The notes below the pieces were generated by a model. The model was not told the DNA's origin, made no database searches, and saw nothing but the letters and a program-made list of their open reading frames with translations. Shown one piece after another: positions 1-12,509 of a stretch of DNA of 64,000 nt. Made by a program: the position numbers and the translations under genes. Source of the DNA: Tubulanus polymorphus (lineage: Eukaryota; Nemertea; Palaeonemertea; Tubulaniformes; Tubulanidae); the NCBI RefSeq assembly GCF_964204645.1, contig NC_134026.1, positions 22,214,650-22,278,649 of the forward strand, read 5' to 3'. The stretch's first letter is position 1. The number at the start of each line of letters is the position of its first letter.

Positions 1-1
1 G

Positions 2-224
2 CGCAGGTTGGAAGAAACTCTTCGACAAATGGTACAGGCATCGAAGGCAATCGGCAACACGGATTTAGAAAACAAATTCTCTGAGGGTAAATACATTTCA
101 ATCAGTTTTGTCATGCAACCAATTTCAACTGTCTAGTCGTAACTTGTGAATTTCATATTTTCAATTTTCAGGTATAACAAAAATGAAGCGAGATATCGTG
201 TTTGCTGCGAGTTTATATCTGTAG
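2..224 (+). CDS. 3' end of an unrecognised gene (last two coding exons, partial)
   Basis: The frame starting at base 2 is open to a GTAAAT donor at 87. A pyrimidine-rich acceptor ends at 171. Joining 2-86 to 172-224 keeps phase 1 and reads to a TAG stop at 222-224. The visible C-terminus is about 45 residues, charged and helical at first (RRLEETLRQM), and ends MKRDIVFAASLYL. The upstream part lies outside the window, so I cannot name the family; the beginning looks like the end of a coiled-coil or helical-bundle protein. A canonical AATAAA at 450-455 fits the end of its 3' UTR. Confidence is moderate because the call rests on splice signals and frame agreement over a short stretch. Confidence 0.6.
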
Positions 225-449
225 TTTCCGTTGTTAATGTTGATCTCGTTAGAAGTCAAGTTTGCGCAGTTTAAGATTCTTTCTAGCTTAGAGGAATCTA
301 TGATCATAAAAATGTTCGCTTGAAACCTTGAATCACGGACACTGGTAATCAATCACCAAATGAAAATTTCGGAACTTTCATTATGGATCATTGTTTTAAA
401 TGGCTACTGTAAAAAATCTTGCATTTATCTTTTGTAACTTTAATGTGTA

Positions 450-455
450 AATAAA
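450..455 (+). terminator. Poly(A) signal AATAAA of the left-edge gene
   Basis: Canonical AATAAA 226 nt after the TAG stop at 222-224, in AT-rich sequence. It is the first canonical signal after the stop. Confidence 0.5.
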
Positions 456-1222
456 AAGTTTATGATATTCAAAATAGATTAGAGCGTAGTTGTTTACTAT
501 GTTTTTCGTTAGTTTGATTAAATCCCACTAGCAAAGAAAATACTCATTTTTGTGGAACTCTGTCCAATGATTTCATTCACTCGACTCGTTTTCAAAAGAG
601 TAGGTATCGAGACAAAAACCGCTTCATAACAACTCCCCGGAGCTCCGTCCTCATACTGTGCTGCACTAGATATTGTCGGAGTTACCCTTATGAGCGTGAA
701 CAGTTTTGAAACATTCCTTAGCAGCCCGTGGAGACGCGTACAACTGTCAATCCCAGTCTGCTTTTTATGCTGGGTTACTCTGTCACTATGTGAGTAACCA
801 GCTAAAACCAAACCAAACCCTCTCAGAATCCTTCAAAGTTTTGTAATGAAAAACAAAAAGTTACTTAATCCATCATGATAACTTAACCATCATTCATTAT
901 TTCAATTCATCGAAATTAAATCAATAAATTGCTCCTCTATCTACTCAACATATGCCGCTACTACTTCTCTTGGTCTATTACCTAAATTCAGCCGTTTCTT
1001 CAACCCGTAACAACGACTGGAATTCAGACTACTACTACTCTCTACTACTCCTGGCATATTTTTGTCGGATAATAATACAAGTTTATCAAGACCAATCATC
1101 ATGGCAATCCAATATATGACGTGTCAATGAAAACAGATCACAGATAAACTTTATTAGGCTACTTTACTAAAGATATTGGAAATGTCAACTATCAAACAAT
1201 AATGCTGCTTTTTTCATTTCAG
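456..1222. other. Intergenic DNA and probable 5' end of the TLCD4-like gene
   Basis: No convincing coding sequence. The 97-codon minus-strand reading frame at 518-811 has no recognisable family and no supporting splice context. A TTTTTCATTTCAG acceptor ends at 1222, just before the TLCD4-like start codon. The TLCD4-like gene therefore very likely has a 5' non-coding exon and its promoter somewhere in this stretch; I could not place them. Confidence 0.4.
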
Positions 1223-1245
1223 AATAAATCTATGAATTATTGTAT

Positions 1246-3148
1246 ATGAGTCGTGCTGCTGCCAAAATGGAATTGAATGATGCTCAGCCTCAAAGGTTGC
1301 AGATGGATGAAGTTAACTACTGGCATTACTGTCTATATAGCGTAGTTGGATTTATATGCATTTATTATGTCCTCAGTCCGTGTATCTCGGGCATCATTTG
1401 TCCTGGCTATAAAGTTCTCAGCGTTTCCAAAAAAGTTGACTGGAATGCAAGGTTAGTACTTTGTACGAAGGCAGGCCTACTTTCATTAAATGGGTACAAT
1501 AATGAAGGTCTATTATTATGATTGAAGAAGTGTTACAATGAGTAGGCCTAATGATCTTGGATGAAAAACCAAATTTCAAAGTTCTATTTTCAAAATTATT
1601 TTCAGGGTCATGTCAACTGCGCACGCAATCTTCGTAAGTTTTGGCTGCGTCTATGCATTTGCCGTTGATAGAGAATTGTCGGAAAATATACTGAGGTTAG
1701 TATCGAGTTAATTTAGCTGCACATTCATATTTCTTTTTTGGAGGAAATTATTATTCACGATCCTGACAAGAACATTAGCACGTTACAGTTAATAATTTCT
1801 TTAACATGAGAGTTTTTTATTGAGGTTGCACAATTTGAAATCACTGACATAAAAGTCTTCCTTTCATATCGCTGGTTAGGATAAGCTGAGTTTGTATACA
1901 ATTTTTGTGTTAATTGCGGTGTCATAATAATCCTTTTATTCACCTTTTTAAGAAACTAGACACGCTTTTCGGAAATTGTCTCTAATACTGCTCACTACAA
2001 AAACTGAAATGTACACAAATGAATGTACTTTGCAGGTCTAAATCACCAATTGTGTACACTGTTTGTGCCACTGTAATCGGATACATGGTTGCAGGTTTGT
2101 AATATCCACTAATTCGCGAATATCAAATAGCTAGGCCCAATTCATACCAATCCTTGCCTCAACTTTTAAAAGTTAGCTTAGCGTCAACCGTAACCTTTAA
2201 CAATTCGAAATGATTTTACGTGTGAGCGAATAGTAATGTCACTGCGTGCTCTACTATGATATATGTAATCTTGCTCAATTTTATTAATTCATTTTCTATG
2301 CATAGATTTGTTAATAATGCTGAAACATTATGAGTCAATCGGACATTCAACATATCTGCTTCACCATTTAGCTTCAATATATGCGTATTATTTTCTTATG
2401 GTGAGTACAATCAATGAATTCTCAATCAACTCTTTATCTCATGTTAATTGAAGACTCTTGTGAAATTCATTTATTTCTTTTCCAGCAATATGGATTACTT
2501 TCTTATTTTGCAAATTTCCGGTTGATTGCTGAATTCTCAACGCCTTTTGTAAACTTAAGGTAAGACACATATGAGTTGATACTTGGCCCTCAGTTTTACG
2601 AGAAGCTATTGGATCTTTATTTTTGCACCTACTAGAAGTGTGATAGATCAGCAACTGATAATTTTGAAAACCAGGCCTTACCTTCATCGAACAGATAAAC
2701 AATCTCTATAGTGTATGGCTCTTTTTTAATTGTTTCTGTCTCATCTCTGAGCAGGATCCTCAGATATCAAACCACTCCTTAGCGCTCATATAAATAATGA
2801 TTTTGCTTCAGTGACTAATCTGTAGTAAATGAAATCCATTTCTTTTGCAGATGGTTTTTGAGTGCGTTAGGAAAACCAAAATCGTCTGTATTATTCATTG
2901 TCAATGCGATCATGTTGGGAGCTACTTTCTTCCTTTTTCGTATACTCGTAATGCCGTATTTCTGGTATAAAGCGTACTCGGTTTACGACGACCTCGCTGA
3001 TGACGTCAATAAACTCTACGCCGTGCTCATTGTTACGTGCAGTGCTCTGGATTTGACAAATATAGTATGGTTTTATAAGATATGTAGTTTGGCTCGGAAT
3101 TTACTGGTTACTGTCGACAAAAATGACAATAGCTTGAAGGCGGACTAA
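1246..3148 (+). CDS. TLCD4: TLC domain-containing protein 4-like (TMEM56-like), complete, six exons
   Basis: Exons read as 1246-1451, 1606-1695, 2036-2094, 2306-2400, 2486-2559 and 2851-3148. All introns are GT-AG and the join is 822 nt, 273 residues. The order of motifs follows vertebrate TLCD4/TMEM56 (about 263 residues) from end to end: SPGF/KKxxWNxR-type segment in exon 1, VMSTAHAIFV (TM2) in exon 2, the His-His pair in LLHHLASIYAYY near residues 138-139, NFRLIAEFSTPFVN in exon 5, and two last membrane helices in exon 6. TLC proteins are polytopic ER/endomembrane proteins related to the TRAM/LAG1/CLN8 fold; the exact activity of TLCD4 is not established. Start: ATG 1246, with an in-frame alternative at 1267 that has the better context (gccaaaATGg). 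ATTAAA at 3222-3227 is a candidate poly(A) signal. The tail ends in a lysine/aspartate stretch with no KKXX motif. Confidence 0.9.
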
Positions 3149-4349
<1,201 letters not shown>

Positions 4350-4560
4350 GTTGGTGGCAGCACTATACGGTCACCTAGTGGAATTTCTGTGAACTAATGT
4401 AATAATAATAACGTGAGCTACTCGATCGCCGAGTAGCTAACGACCAACTAATGATCTCCATATTTTGAATATTAAGTGGAAATTAATGTATTAATGCGGC
4501 CGCGGTATTGTATTAGTTCACAGAAATTCCGCTAGGTGACCGTACGGTGCTGCCAACCAA
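4350..4560. mobile_element. Palindromic MITE with ~48-bp terminal inverted repeats
   Basis: The left arm (about 4350-4398) and right arm (about 4512-4560) are inverted copies of one sequence. It reads inward as TTGGTTGGCAGCAC, then CGTACGGTCACCTAGCGGAA, then TTTCTGTGAACTAAT. The middle contains a small 8-bp hairpin (GCTACTCG/CGAGTAGC, 4417-4437) and a NotI-like GCGGCCGC. No coding capacity, so it is a non-autonomous element. Its terminal sequence is also the core of every unit of the satellite at 9.9-12.8 kb, which suggests a shared origin. Confidence 0.7.
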
Positions 4561-5200
4561 GTTTTGCGGCATTCAGCGAAATTAACCCGGAAGTGTTGTA
4601 CAAGGTAAACAACAGATCCGTGAAATGATATTGAGATTGAAATCATCACAAGATAATCTCTCCTCCATATGCAAACGATGATCTTTTAAATGAAAGGACT
4701 TCTTGCCCTTGCATTTACTTTATGCCAAGGTTTGTTTAATAATACACACACTGTTACTGTTAGGGTAGACAGAGTGACTCTTAGTTACCTTTGTCTTTGA
4801 CATGACATTGTTGACAGTCGGTCTACAGTTCTTTTTTCTCTTTCATTTTCTTTAAGTTCTCAAATTAAAAAGGAAGGTGATATTTTGCCAATGCGGCATA
4901 ACTATTCCGGTGGACCCTGCTTTGCCAGCCCAATGGCTGGTTCCAACATTGACTGCGCGCAGCTTGATATTTTTCATTTGTTTGTTGGCAAAAGTGGTAT
5001 ATACTAACTAAACTATAAATAATGCTGCATTTCAAAATATCCACTTCCGATTTGACATGTCTTAATTTTTCGATGATTAACCTAAATTTTTCTGTAATCT
5101 GTAGCCATATGTTGCAGATTCCGTTATTTTCCGGTTATTTGCTTTTTGGGTACAGCTCCAATTCAATTCATTTTTCAGGTGAACGAACACTGAAGAAAAT
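4561..5200 (+). promoter_or_regulatory. Probable 5' UTR/promoter region of the multi-pass membrane protein gene
   Basis: A TTTTTCAG acceptor ends at 5178. The 22 nt from 5179 to the ATG at 5201 carry stops in all three frames, so coding must begin at 5201 or later. Upstream, ATG 4690 opens a 13-codon signal-peptide-like reading (MKGLLALAFTLCQ) that runs into a GTTTGT donor at 4730. Spliced to 5179 it would make a 21-codon upstream ORF that ends across the main ATG. Whether this exon is used is unknown. Confidence 0.35.
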
Positions 5201-8200
5201 ATGATTCGTGAAAATGACACAAGTGTAGGCAAAGCAGTGGAAGAGCGCAAAGAATTTGCACCTCTTTTGATGCCCGTCTCGCACCCTGTAAAGAAAAATG
5301 TCATTAACTACGAGGCTAATTGCAGCGAAAATGAAGAAACCGCCGAATTTTCTGACAAAGTTTTATTCATCCATCAGAAAAAGACTCGAACTTCTCTCCT
5401 TTTCAACGATTCTTTGATTTTGGTTCTCGAATTTCTTCAACTATTCGCCCTGCTGCAATCGCTTTCCTTACGTTGGCCATGGCCGCCGATGTGGGTGCGT
5501 AATTTCAACTTCTTGATGTTGTTCAACTTTGACGTTTGGGAATTCATTAAAGTTCACACGAACGGAACGTACAAGAGCGTCAAAGATTATTACACCCCGA
5601 GCGACACCGTTCCAATTCCATTCTGGAGCATCTTGTTAACCTGGGGTTTGATTATTGTATTCCTCGGCGTGGCCTATGTCGCTGCCTATATTACACTACA
5701 CAAGAAGAACGGCCCATTCTTATTCGTACAACTGGCTCGTATGCAACGAGTTTACATCATTCTCGTGCAGGTTCTAGCCGTACCGATCGGTGTAACTTTG
5801 GGCAAGTTATTTCACCGTGACGATAAAGGACAACTCGACGTCGACAACAAAGTCATATTTGGAGGTGTCATCCATCTCAGCGCTTACGTCGTCCCTTCGA
5901 TATTGTTTTCGACGTTTTTCTTCGTCGTACCGACGATATTCTTTGTAAAGATCACGCGGCGAGAGACGCTGCGAATGGGCACAAAGAAGCACGAACAATT
6001 CCTGCAACTGAAAGAACTCGAATATAACCACAGAATGGATATGCTCTGGCAGATCGCTCACTATCATATTTTCTCGTCGTTTAAGAAGTTTGGCACGTAC
6101 TACCGGGCTGGTGTACACATTGGAAAACTCATTCTGCTCATAGTCTATGCTGGTCTATTTCAATTCACCCTCCCTCAAGCTGTTGTTGTGACATTGGTAC
6201 TGGCCATCATGCTGGTGACTTTCTGTGTAATTCGCCCATTTAGAGTACGTTCGTTTAATTCCATGTTGATGTTAAACTACCTATGTTTGTCAGCTGTTTC
6301 TTTGATGGGTGCCCTCATTGCCAGTTATAACCCATATACTGTCCAGTCCCCTTGGTTTACGCCGAACTATAGTTTCTGGGTCATCATTCTTATAGCTTCT
6401 ATCTGGTTGATCTGCGCTCTCGTCTTTTTCATTCACATTGCTCTTCGTTATCATGGTTTGTGTATCTGCTTCAAGAGGCCTCTTTGGCCTTTGTTGACAT
6501 CTGAAGGCCTCAATAAACTCGGACCTTACACAAAGAAATACCTGAAAGCAATGCTGAGATCAAGGAGAGTCTTAGGTAGGCTTTTTCTCGTCAGTCAAAG
6601 ATTTATTTCAATAGGCTATGAGGAAATCAGTTCAATTTTCCATCTTATAGGTCTAAAACAGTCCAACATTTGTTCTTTTTTCAGAGAAAACACTTGCCAT
6701 GCCTCCGATATTTGCCCCAGTGCACGACTTGGTTAGAGAAATACGGATTATTAACGCTTACGCTAGAGAAGCGGAATATCTTAAAGACCCTATCCACGAT
6801 TCACTTCTGGACGTTCTCGACGAGTTGATTGATTGCCACGGAGAACTAGCTCCGAGATCTTTGTTTGCAGGTGATAATTGCCTTGGCTAAACTTAGTGAT
6901 AAAACTTGACAATAATTTCCAACAAATATTAGAGAAGGGTTATCATTTGAAATAAATTATCGTTATATTTTCTTTTAGCGAGTATTAAGGATAGTATTCG
7001 TCAGACTAGCGCTATGTTGATGGATATGATGCCAAAGTTTGTTCATTGTTTAGCGCAGCGAGAATATGATTTCTTACTAATGAATCCAGTTAAAAGACGT
7101 CTTCTACTGAAAATGTACTGTATGGGTATGTATAAACCAGTTGGCCTATATCAATTAGTCTTACCTGAATCAGTAATGCAGTAGAACCGGTTTTCAATTC
7201 TGTCATTGATTAGTTAAGGACCTGACTGGCAAAATCCCTAAAAGCCTTCTTGAAGGTGTACTGGTTAATTGAACGCTCAGATTAACGTAAAGATTTGTTA
7301 AAAGCATGTAAGTGAATAATCTCTAGCTGCTTTGTGTTTTGATTGATAGGTGTTTTCCTCAATGGACGTGCGGATAAAGTTAAAAAGAAGCAGGAACTTG
7401 CACCAGCAGTTGAGAAAGTATGGATCCAAAGAGATGAGGATGCAAAAAGTGAGTGCCCATGATGAAATACATAGTATTCTGTGCAATAATGATGCTAGTA
7501 AGAACTACATGATTCCATAATGATAAGTAAATGAAATACTGATTATTGGAAAAGTTAATATCTAATAGTAATTAAATGTTTCCCTGCTTAATCAACTTCA
7601 GTCTTCTGAATAGATGTGTGTGTTTTCAATGTTGCTGTCTTATTTTGAGAGTTTTCCAATTTCGCTCTGTAGGTGAAGCTGGTTATTATGGTGACATGTA
7701 TCCAGAACCAGTTTTACCAAGTTTCCAGCCGTACAATAAGGATGTCTCGGCTGATATTCTATTGAGCGATGACGATGATGACGAGTATCTAGCTATGCTC
7801 GACGAATGGGCTGCCAATAATCCTCTATCGAGACAAGACAGACTGAATGAGGTAACTAGGGTTGATTTAGTTACTAAACAATCATTCTATTACTTAGCTG
7901 CTGTGTATGCTGGAGAGCTTTTGTCACTATGTAGTCAATTCACATTGATAATATAGAAATTATATTTTTATTTTGATCAAAATTTTTGAAAATTTCGATT
8001 GTTTCAATTCTCATACAAACTTATAGAGTTTTAAACCTTTAAGCTTTTTATTTCAGAGCCTGGTGAATTTGTTAGAAGAATGGAAAGATGTTCAATCAGG
8101 ATCAAGAATACCAAGTACTAATGTTACCCCTGAGCCAATGCCTGGCATTTCTAATGAGACCAAACTATTAATGGGTAAATATTCTGACTATTTCTTCGCT

Positions 8201-8835
8201 CAATTTGAAATGGTCTAAAAGGAATTTCATAAATCCCATGGTCGATTGCAGATTTAGGATCGAATGAGACCGGCATTGTTAATATGGCGTACCATTCAGA
8301 TGAGGATGTTGAGAAAATTGTCCAATTGCCTGAAACTGAAGAAACTTTGATCGACATCACGCCGGTTACTACAGCGCCAAAAAGGAAGAAATCAATGAAT
8401 TCGTCGAAAGCTGCTTCACGCAATTTGCAATCCAGTGTGGATGAGGCGGAAACAGAAAGAATGCTACAGGATGAAGAATCTTCTCGACAGACGATGAACG
8501 AAAATCCGGATGAACCTGCCGTCGATATTGAGGCGAGTTTACCTCGTAAAGGGCGTAAACTTTCGCGAAAAACGTCACGTATGAGTGTTAAGTCTCAAAA
8601 CGGAAATGAAGGCGACAAACAGCGATCTAAATCGGTGACAAGAAGAGAAACTTCGGAGAAAGAAGAACCGGTCGTGTCCACTGAATCAAAGCGTAGAAAA
8701 TCTAGTGCTAAATCATCCCCAAAAACACCTAAGAAGAAAATTTCACAATTTGCTAAGAATGAAGCAAATAAATCAGACGGTTATGTCGAGATCCCCAAAA
8801 TTACTACGCAAAAAATCTGTACCGGAAATGGGTGA
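5201..8835 (+). CDS. Unrecognised multi-pass membrane protein with long charged C-terminal tail, complete, seven exons
   Basis: Exons 5201-6575, 6685-6870, 6979-7125, 7350-7448, 7673-7851, 8057-8174 and 8252-8835 join in frame to 2688 nt, 895 residues. Residues 1-65 are polar and charged. About eight hydrophobic segments follow, near 71-90, 143-165, 183-202, 219-249, 305-325, 327-345, 353-375 and 390-414. Distinctive pieces are RWPWPPMW (91-98) and an IRPFRVRSFNSMLMLNYL stretch (344-361). A basic-proline and loop-N pattern like this is seen in C-terminal membrane regions of several large eukaryotic surface proteins, but I cannot assign a family. Residues 415-895 are soluble: a helical part (420-600), an acidic cluster DDDDDEY (exon 5), then a Lys/Ser/Arg-rich disordered tail with SPKTPKKK-type repeats suggesting phosphorylation or nucleic-acid/membrane contacts. 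The start is set by upstream stops in frame. Poly(A) signals lie at 9477 and 9810. The 3' end may contain a frame discrepancy (see findings). Confidence 0.8.
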
Positions 8836-9476
8836 TCTGAAAACTGAACGAAAGTCGCCAAAAAAGAAAAAGAAGTAGTAAGCTTTGTATTGAGCATGAC
8901 GCCAGTGCCTTGGTTTTGCTAATCATTATTATTCAGTCACCAAAATTTAGACAGTTGTTTCAAAGTGGTTTAATGATCATCGAATCCTAATTTGCTTTTA
9001 GTGAAACTGATCCACGAACATGTAATCACTTTCAAAACAAATTCATAGTTGCTGGAGTATCTTTTAGTTATTCACTATCAATCTGTATGATATGTCATTT
9101 ATTCAAGTAGAGACCTATTGATTATGTTAAATACGAATTCTCCATTCGATGATTAATTTCTAAATACATGTATTTACATTCCATCAGCTGGAATTATTTC
9201 AACTGTTAAGAGTTGGGATACACTCTCGGTATCAAAATGAAGATTCATATTATACAGACTAAAGATCGTGGAACTGGATCCATTTGACAATTTACGCTTT
9301 TTACCCTTTTTAACAGTATTTAAGTTATGTTGAAAATTATGTAATACATTTGTATGTGCAATCCATAAGAGATAATCAACTCTAGTATTAATGTATCTAC
9401 CTGTATGAAAGTGATTGAATTATGGTGCTGATCATTTAAAAAAACAAAATGCTTTATTTCTTATTCTTTACTGATC

Positions 9477-9482
9477 AATAAA
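9477..9482 (+). terminator. Candidate poly(A) signal AATAAA
   Basis: First canonical hexamer I noticed downstream of the stop at 8833-8835. A second lies at 9810-9815. Confidence 0.4.
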
Positions 9483-9809
9483 TGTAATTTTTATGAAACA
9501 TTTTTCAAAAGTTGATAATGTACATGTATTTATCATGAAAAGGAATACAACTGTCAATATTGTTTGCATTCCTTCCTTTATTTTCCATCCAATGATCTCT
9601 TTAAATGAAGTTTTAAATCTACTGAAATTTAGGTACATGTATCTACAGATCAAATGTTTAATTCTGAATCTGCTTTATATAATATCTTAACGATAATCTC
9701 TGTGATATTTAATTTCTGCGATTTACTGGGCTGGACCCAATTTTTTTTAAAAATTCCTTCTGCTGTGCAGAATTGATGTCATTTGTTGTAATTTGTTTTT
9801 TGATTCAGC

Positions 9810-9815
9810 AATAAA
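9810..9815 (+). terminator. Second candidate poly(A) signal AATAAA
   Basis: Canonical hexamer followed by AG-T-rich sequence, about 980 nt after the stop codon of the multi-pass gene. Confidence 0.4.
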
Positions 9816-10264
9816 GTAGAGACCAGTTGAAATGACTGTTATATTTTCATTAATTCGCGTTGGTGTAGGTAGTGGTATCATGGATTCTCAATGTATTGAT
9901 AAATGACGATTTTATCGAGAAATCAATCCGTCACGGATGAACCGTCGAAATAAAACAAAAGAATTTTTTCATCGATCAACACGCCGCGCTCCATCCCGCG
10001 TTATTATTTTAGTTCGCAGAAATTCCGCTAGAGTACCGTACGGTGCTGCCACCAAGTTATGTTTTTTCGCATGCTCACGTTACAATCCCCCGATTGCCAC
10101 AGTTGAGCTCACCGACGTTTTTTTTGTAATGCAATTGTAATATACCATGGATAAATATATTGATAAATGATGATTTTATTGAGAAACCAATCTGTCACGG
10201 TTGAACTGTCGAAATTAAACAAAAGAAATTTTTACATCGACGAACAGCGGCACCCCAGCCCTCG

Positions 10265-10628
10265 TTAGGGTTTTCTGACTGACTTTCGTCGAAAACCCTC
10301 TTGAAATTCTGTTGATTATTATTAGGGTTTTCTGACTTTCGTCGAAAACCCTCTTGAAATTCTGTTGATTATTATCATTATTATATATTTTCCGCCGATT
10401 TCGTCAAATAAAATTCATCTTCATTCAGATTCGGCAACTGACAGCTTCGAAACGAAATGTATAAATTGATACTGTAATAACGGTCTCTCTGAACAAACAG
10501 ATTGTCTGAAAGTACTTTCCATCCTATTTGAAACTTAAAATTACTTATTAGGTTACTGTAAATAAAGAATTGAATTGAATTGTACCCCGAAATGCGGTAG
10601 TCATATTATGCCTCTGGATCCGCCACTG
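10265..10628. mobile_element. Insertion replacing half of a satellite unit
   Basis: The second unit stops at CTCGTTA and resumes near 10625 at the start of the next unit. The insert begins with two copies of a roughly 57-bp piece, each holding AGGGTTTTCTGA and TTTCGTCGAAAACCCT (an inverted AGGGTTTTC/GAAAACCCT pair). It ends in AATAAAGAATTGAATTGAAT, a (TTGAA)n-like tail of the kind found at LINE/SINE 3' ends. The element class is uncertain. Confidence 0.5.
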
Positions 10629-12269
10629 TTGATAAATGACGATTTCATTGAGAAATCAATCCATCACGGATGAACCGTCGAAATAAAACAAAAGAATTTT
10701 TTCATCGATCAACACGCCGCGCTCCATCCCTCGTTATTATTTTAGTTCGCAGAAATTCCGCTAGGGTACCGTACCGTGCTGCCACCAAGTTATGTTTTTT
10801 TCGCATGCTCACGTTAGAATCCTCCAATTGCCACAGTTCGGCCCACCGACGTTTTTTGTAATGCAATTGTAGTAATATATCTTGGATAAATATATTGATA
10901 AATGATGATTTTATTGAGAAACCAATCTGTCACGGTTGAACTGTCGAAATAAAAGAAAAGAAATTTTTACATCGACGAACAGCGGCACCCCAGCCCGCGT
11001 TATTATTTTAGTTCGCAGAAATTCCGCTAGGGCACCGTACGGTGCTGCCACCAAGTTATGTTTTTTCGCATGCTCACTTTAGAATCCCCGATTGCCACAG
11101 TTGAGCCCACCGACGTTTTTTGTAATGGATTGTAGTAGTATATCATGAATAAATATATTCATAAATGATGATTTTATCGAGAAACCAATCCGTCACGCAT
11201 GAACCGTCGAAATAAAACAAAAGAATTTTTACATCGATGAACACGCGGCGCTCAAGCGCGCGTTATTATTTTAGTTCACAGAAATTCCGCTAGGGTACCG
11301 TACGGTGCTGCCACCAAATTATGTTTTTTCGCATGCTCACGTTACAATCCCCCGATTGCCACAGTTGAGCCCACCGACGTTTTTTGTAATGCAATTGTAG
11401 TAATATATCATGGATAAATATATTGATAAATGATGATTTCATTGAGAAACCAATCTGTCACTGTTGAACAGTCGAAATAAAACAAAAGAAATTTTTACAT
11501 CGACGAACAGCGGCACCCCAGCCCGCGTTATTATTTTAGTTCGCAGAAATTCCGCTAGGGTACCGTACGGTGCTGCCACCAAGTTACGTTTTTTCGCTTG
11601 CTCACGTGAGAATCCCTCGATTGCCACAGTTCAGCTCACCGACGTCTTTTGTAATGCAATTGTAGTAATACGTCTTGAATAATATATTGATAAATGAAGA
11701 TTTTATTGAGAAATCAATGCGTCACGGATGAACCATCGAAATAAAACAAAAGAATTTTTACATCGATGAACACGCGGTGCTCCATCCCGCGTTATTATTT
11801 TAGTTCACAGAAATTCCGCTAGGGTACCGTCCGGTGCTGCCACCAAGTTATGTTTTTTCGCATGCTCACGTTAGAATCCCCCGATTGCCACTGTTGAGCC
11901 CACCGACGTTTTTTGTAATGGAATTGTAGTAATATATCATGAATAAATATATTGATAAATGATGATATTATCGAGAAACCAATCCGTCACGGCTGAGCCG
12001 TCGAAAAAAACAAAATAATTTTTACATCGATGAACACGCGGTGCTCCATCCCGCGTTATTATTTTAGTTCACAGAAATTCCGCTAGGATACCGTACGGTG
12101 CTGCCACCAAGTTATGATTTTTCGCATGCTCATGTTAGAATCCCCCGATTGCCACAGTTCAGCTCAACGATGTTTTTGTTACAAAATCGTAGTGATATAA
12201 AAAATATATTGATAAATGATGATTTTATATAGAAACCAATCTGTCATGGATGAACTGTCTCTACCTTCA

Positions 12270-12509
12270 GTAGGCCACCTTCGGTTATCGGAGTTAGTCG
12301 ACTGTAGTCGAACTAAATGAAACCGAATCTCCGTTAGTCGGAACTATAGTCCGGAAATGGTCGACCACGCAATTGAGCACGGTCGCTACAGTTCGGACCT
12401 AGGTTCAAGACGGCCGACACTGTGAAATACGTTACGACTGAACTATATTGTGTTCCGTTATTAGTTCCGACCACTAGTCGACTAGCTACGAAAACCGAAG
12501 TTGGCCTAG
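12270..12509. mobile_element. Small MITE inserted in the satellite
   Basis: GTAGGCCACCTTCGGTTATC at 12270 is matched in inverse orientation by CGAAAACCGAAGTTGGCCTA ending near 12509. The inside is GTCGAC/TAGTCG-rich and the satellite sequence continues on both sides. No coding sequence. Just downstream, CATAGACTGGTT (12577-12588) and AACCAGTCTATG (12614-12625) form a separate perfect 12-bp inverted repeat. Confidence 0.55.

Larger units (their letters stand above)
8836..9892 (+). other. 3' UTR of the multi-pass gene and downstream flank
   Basis: AT-rich and non-coding. It has AATAAA at 9477-9482 and again at 9810-9815, either of which could end the transcript. The satellite array begins immediately after. 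Confidence 0.5.

Noticed and set aside
5807-6118. Minus-strand frame of 103 codons
   Set aside because: Lies opposite the well-supported first exon of the multi-pass gene.
9937-11682. Repeated plus-strand reading frames starting MNRRNKTKEFF or similar
   Set aside because: They lie in the satellite units, repeat with the unit and change with its indels; no family resemblance and no codon bias.
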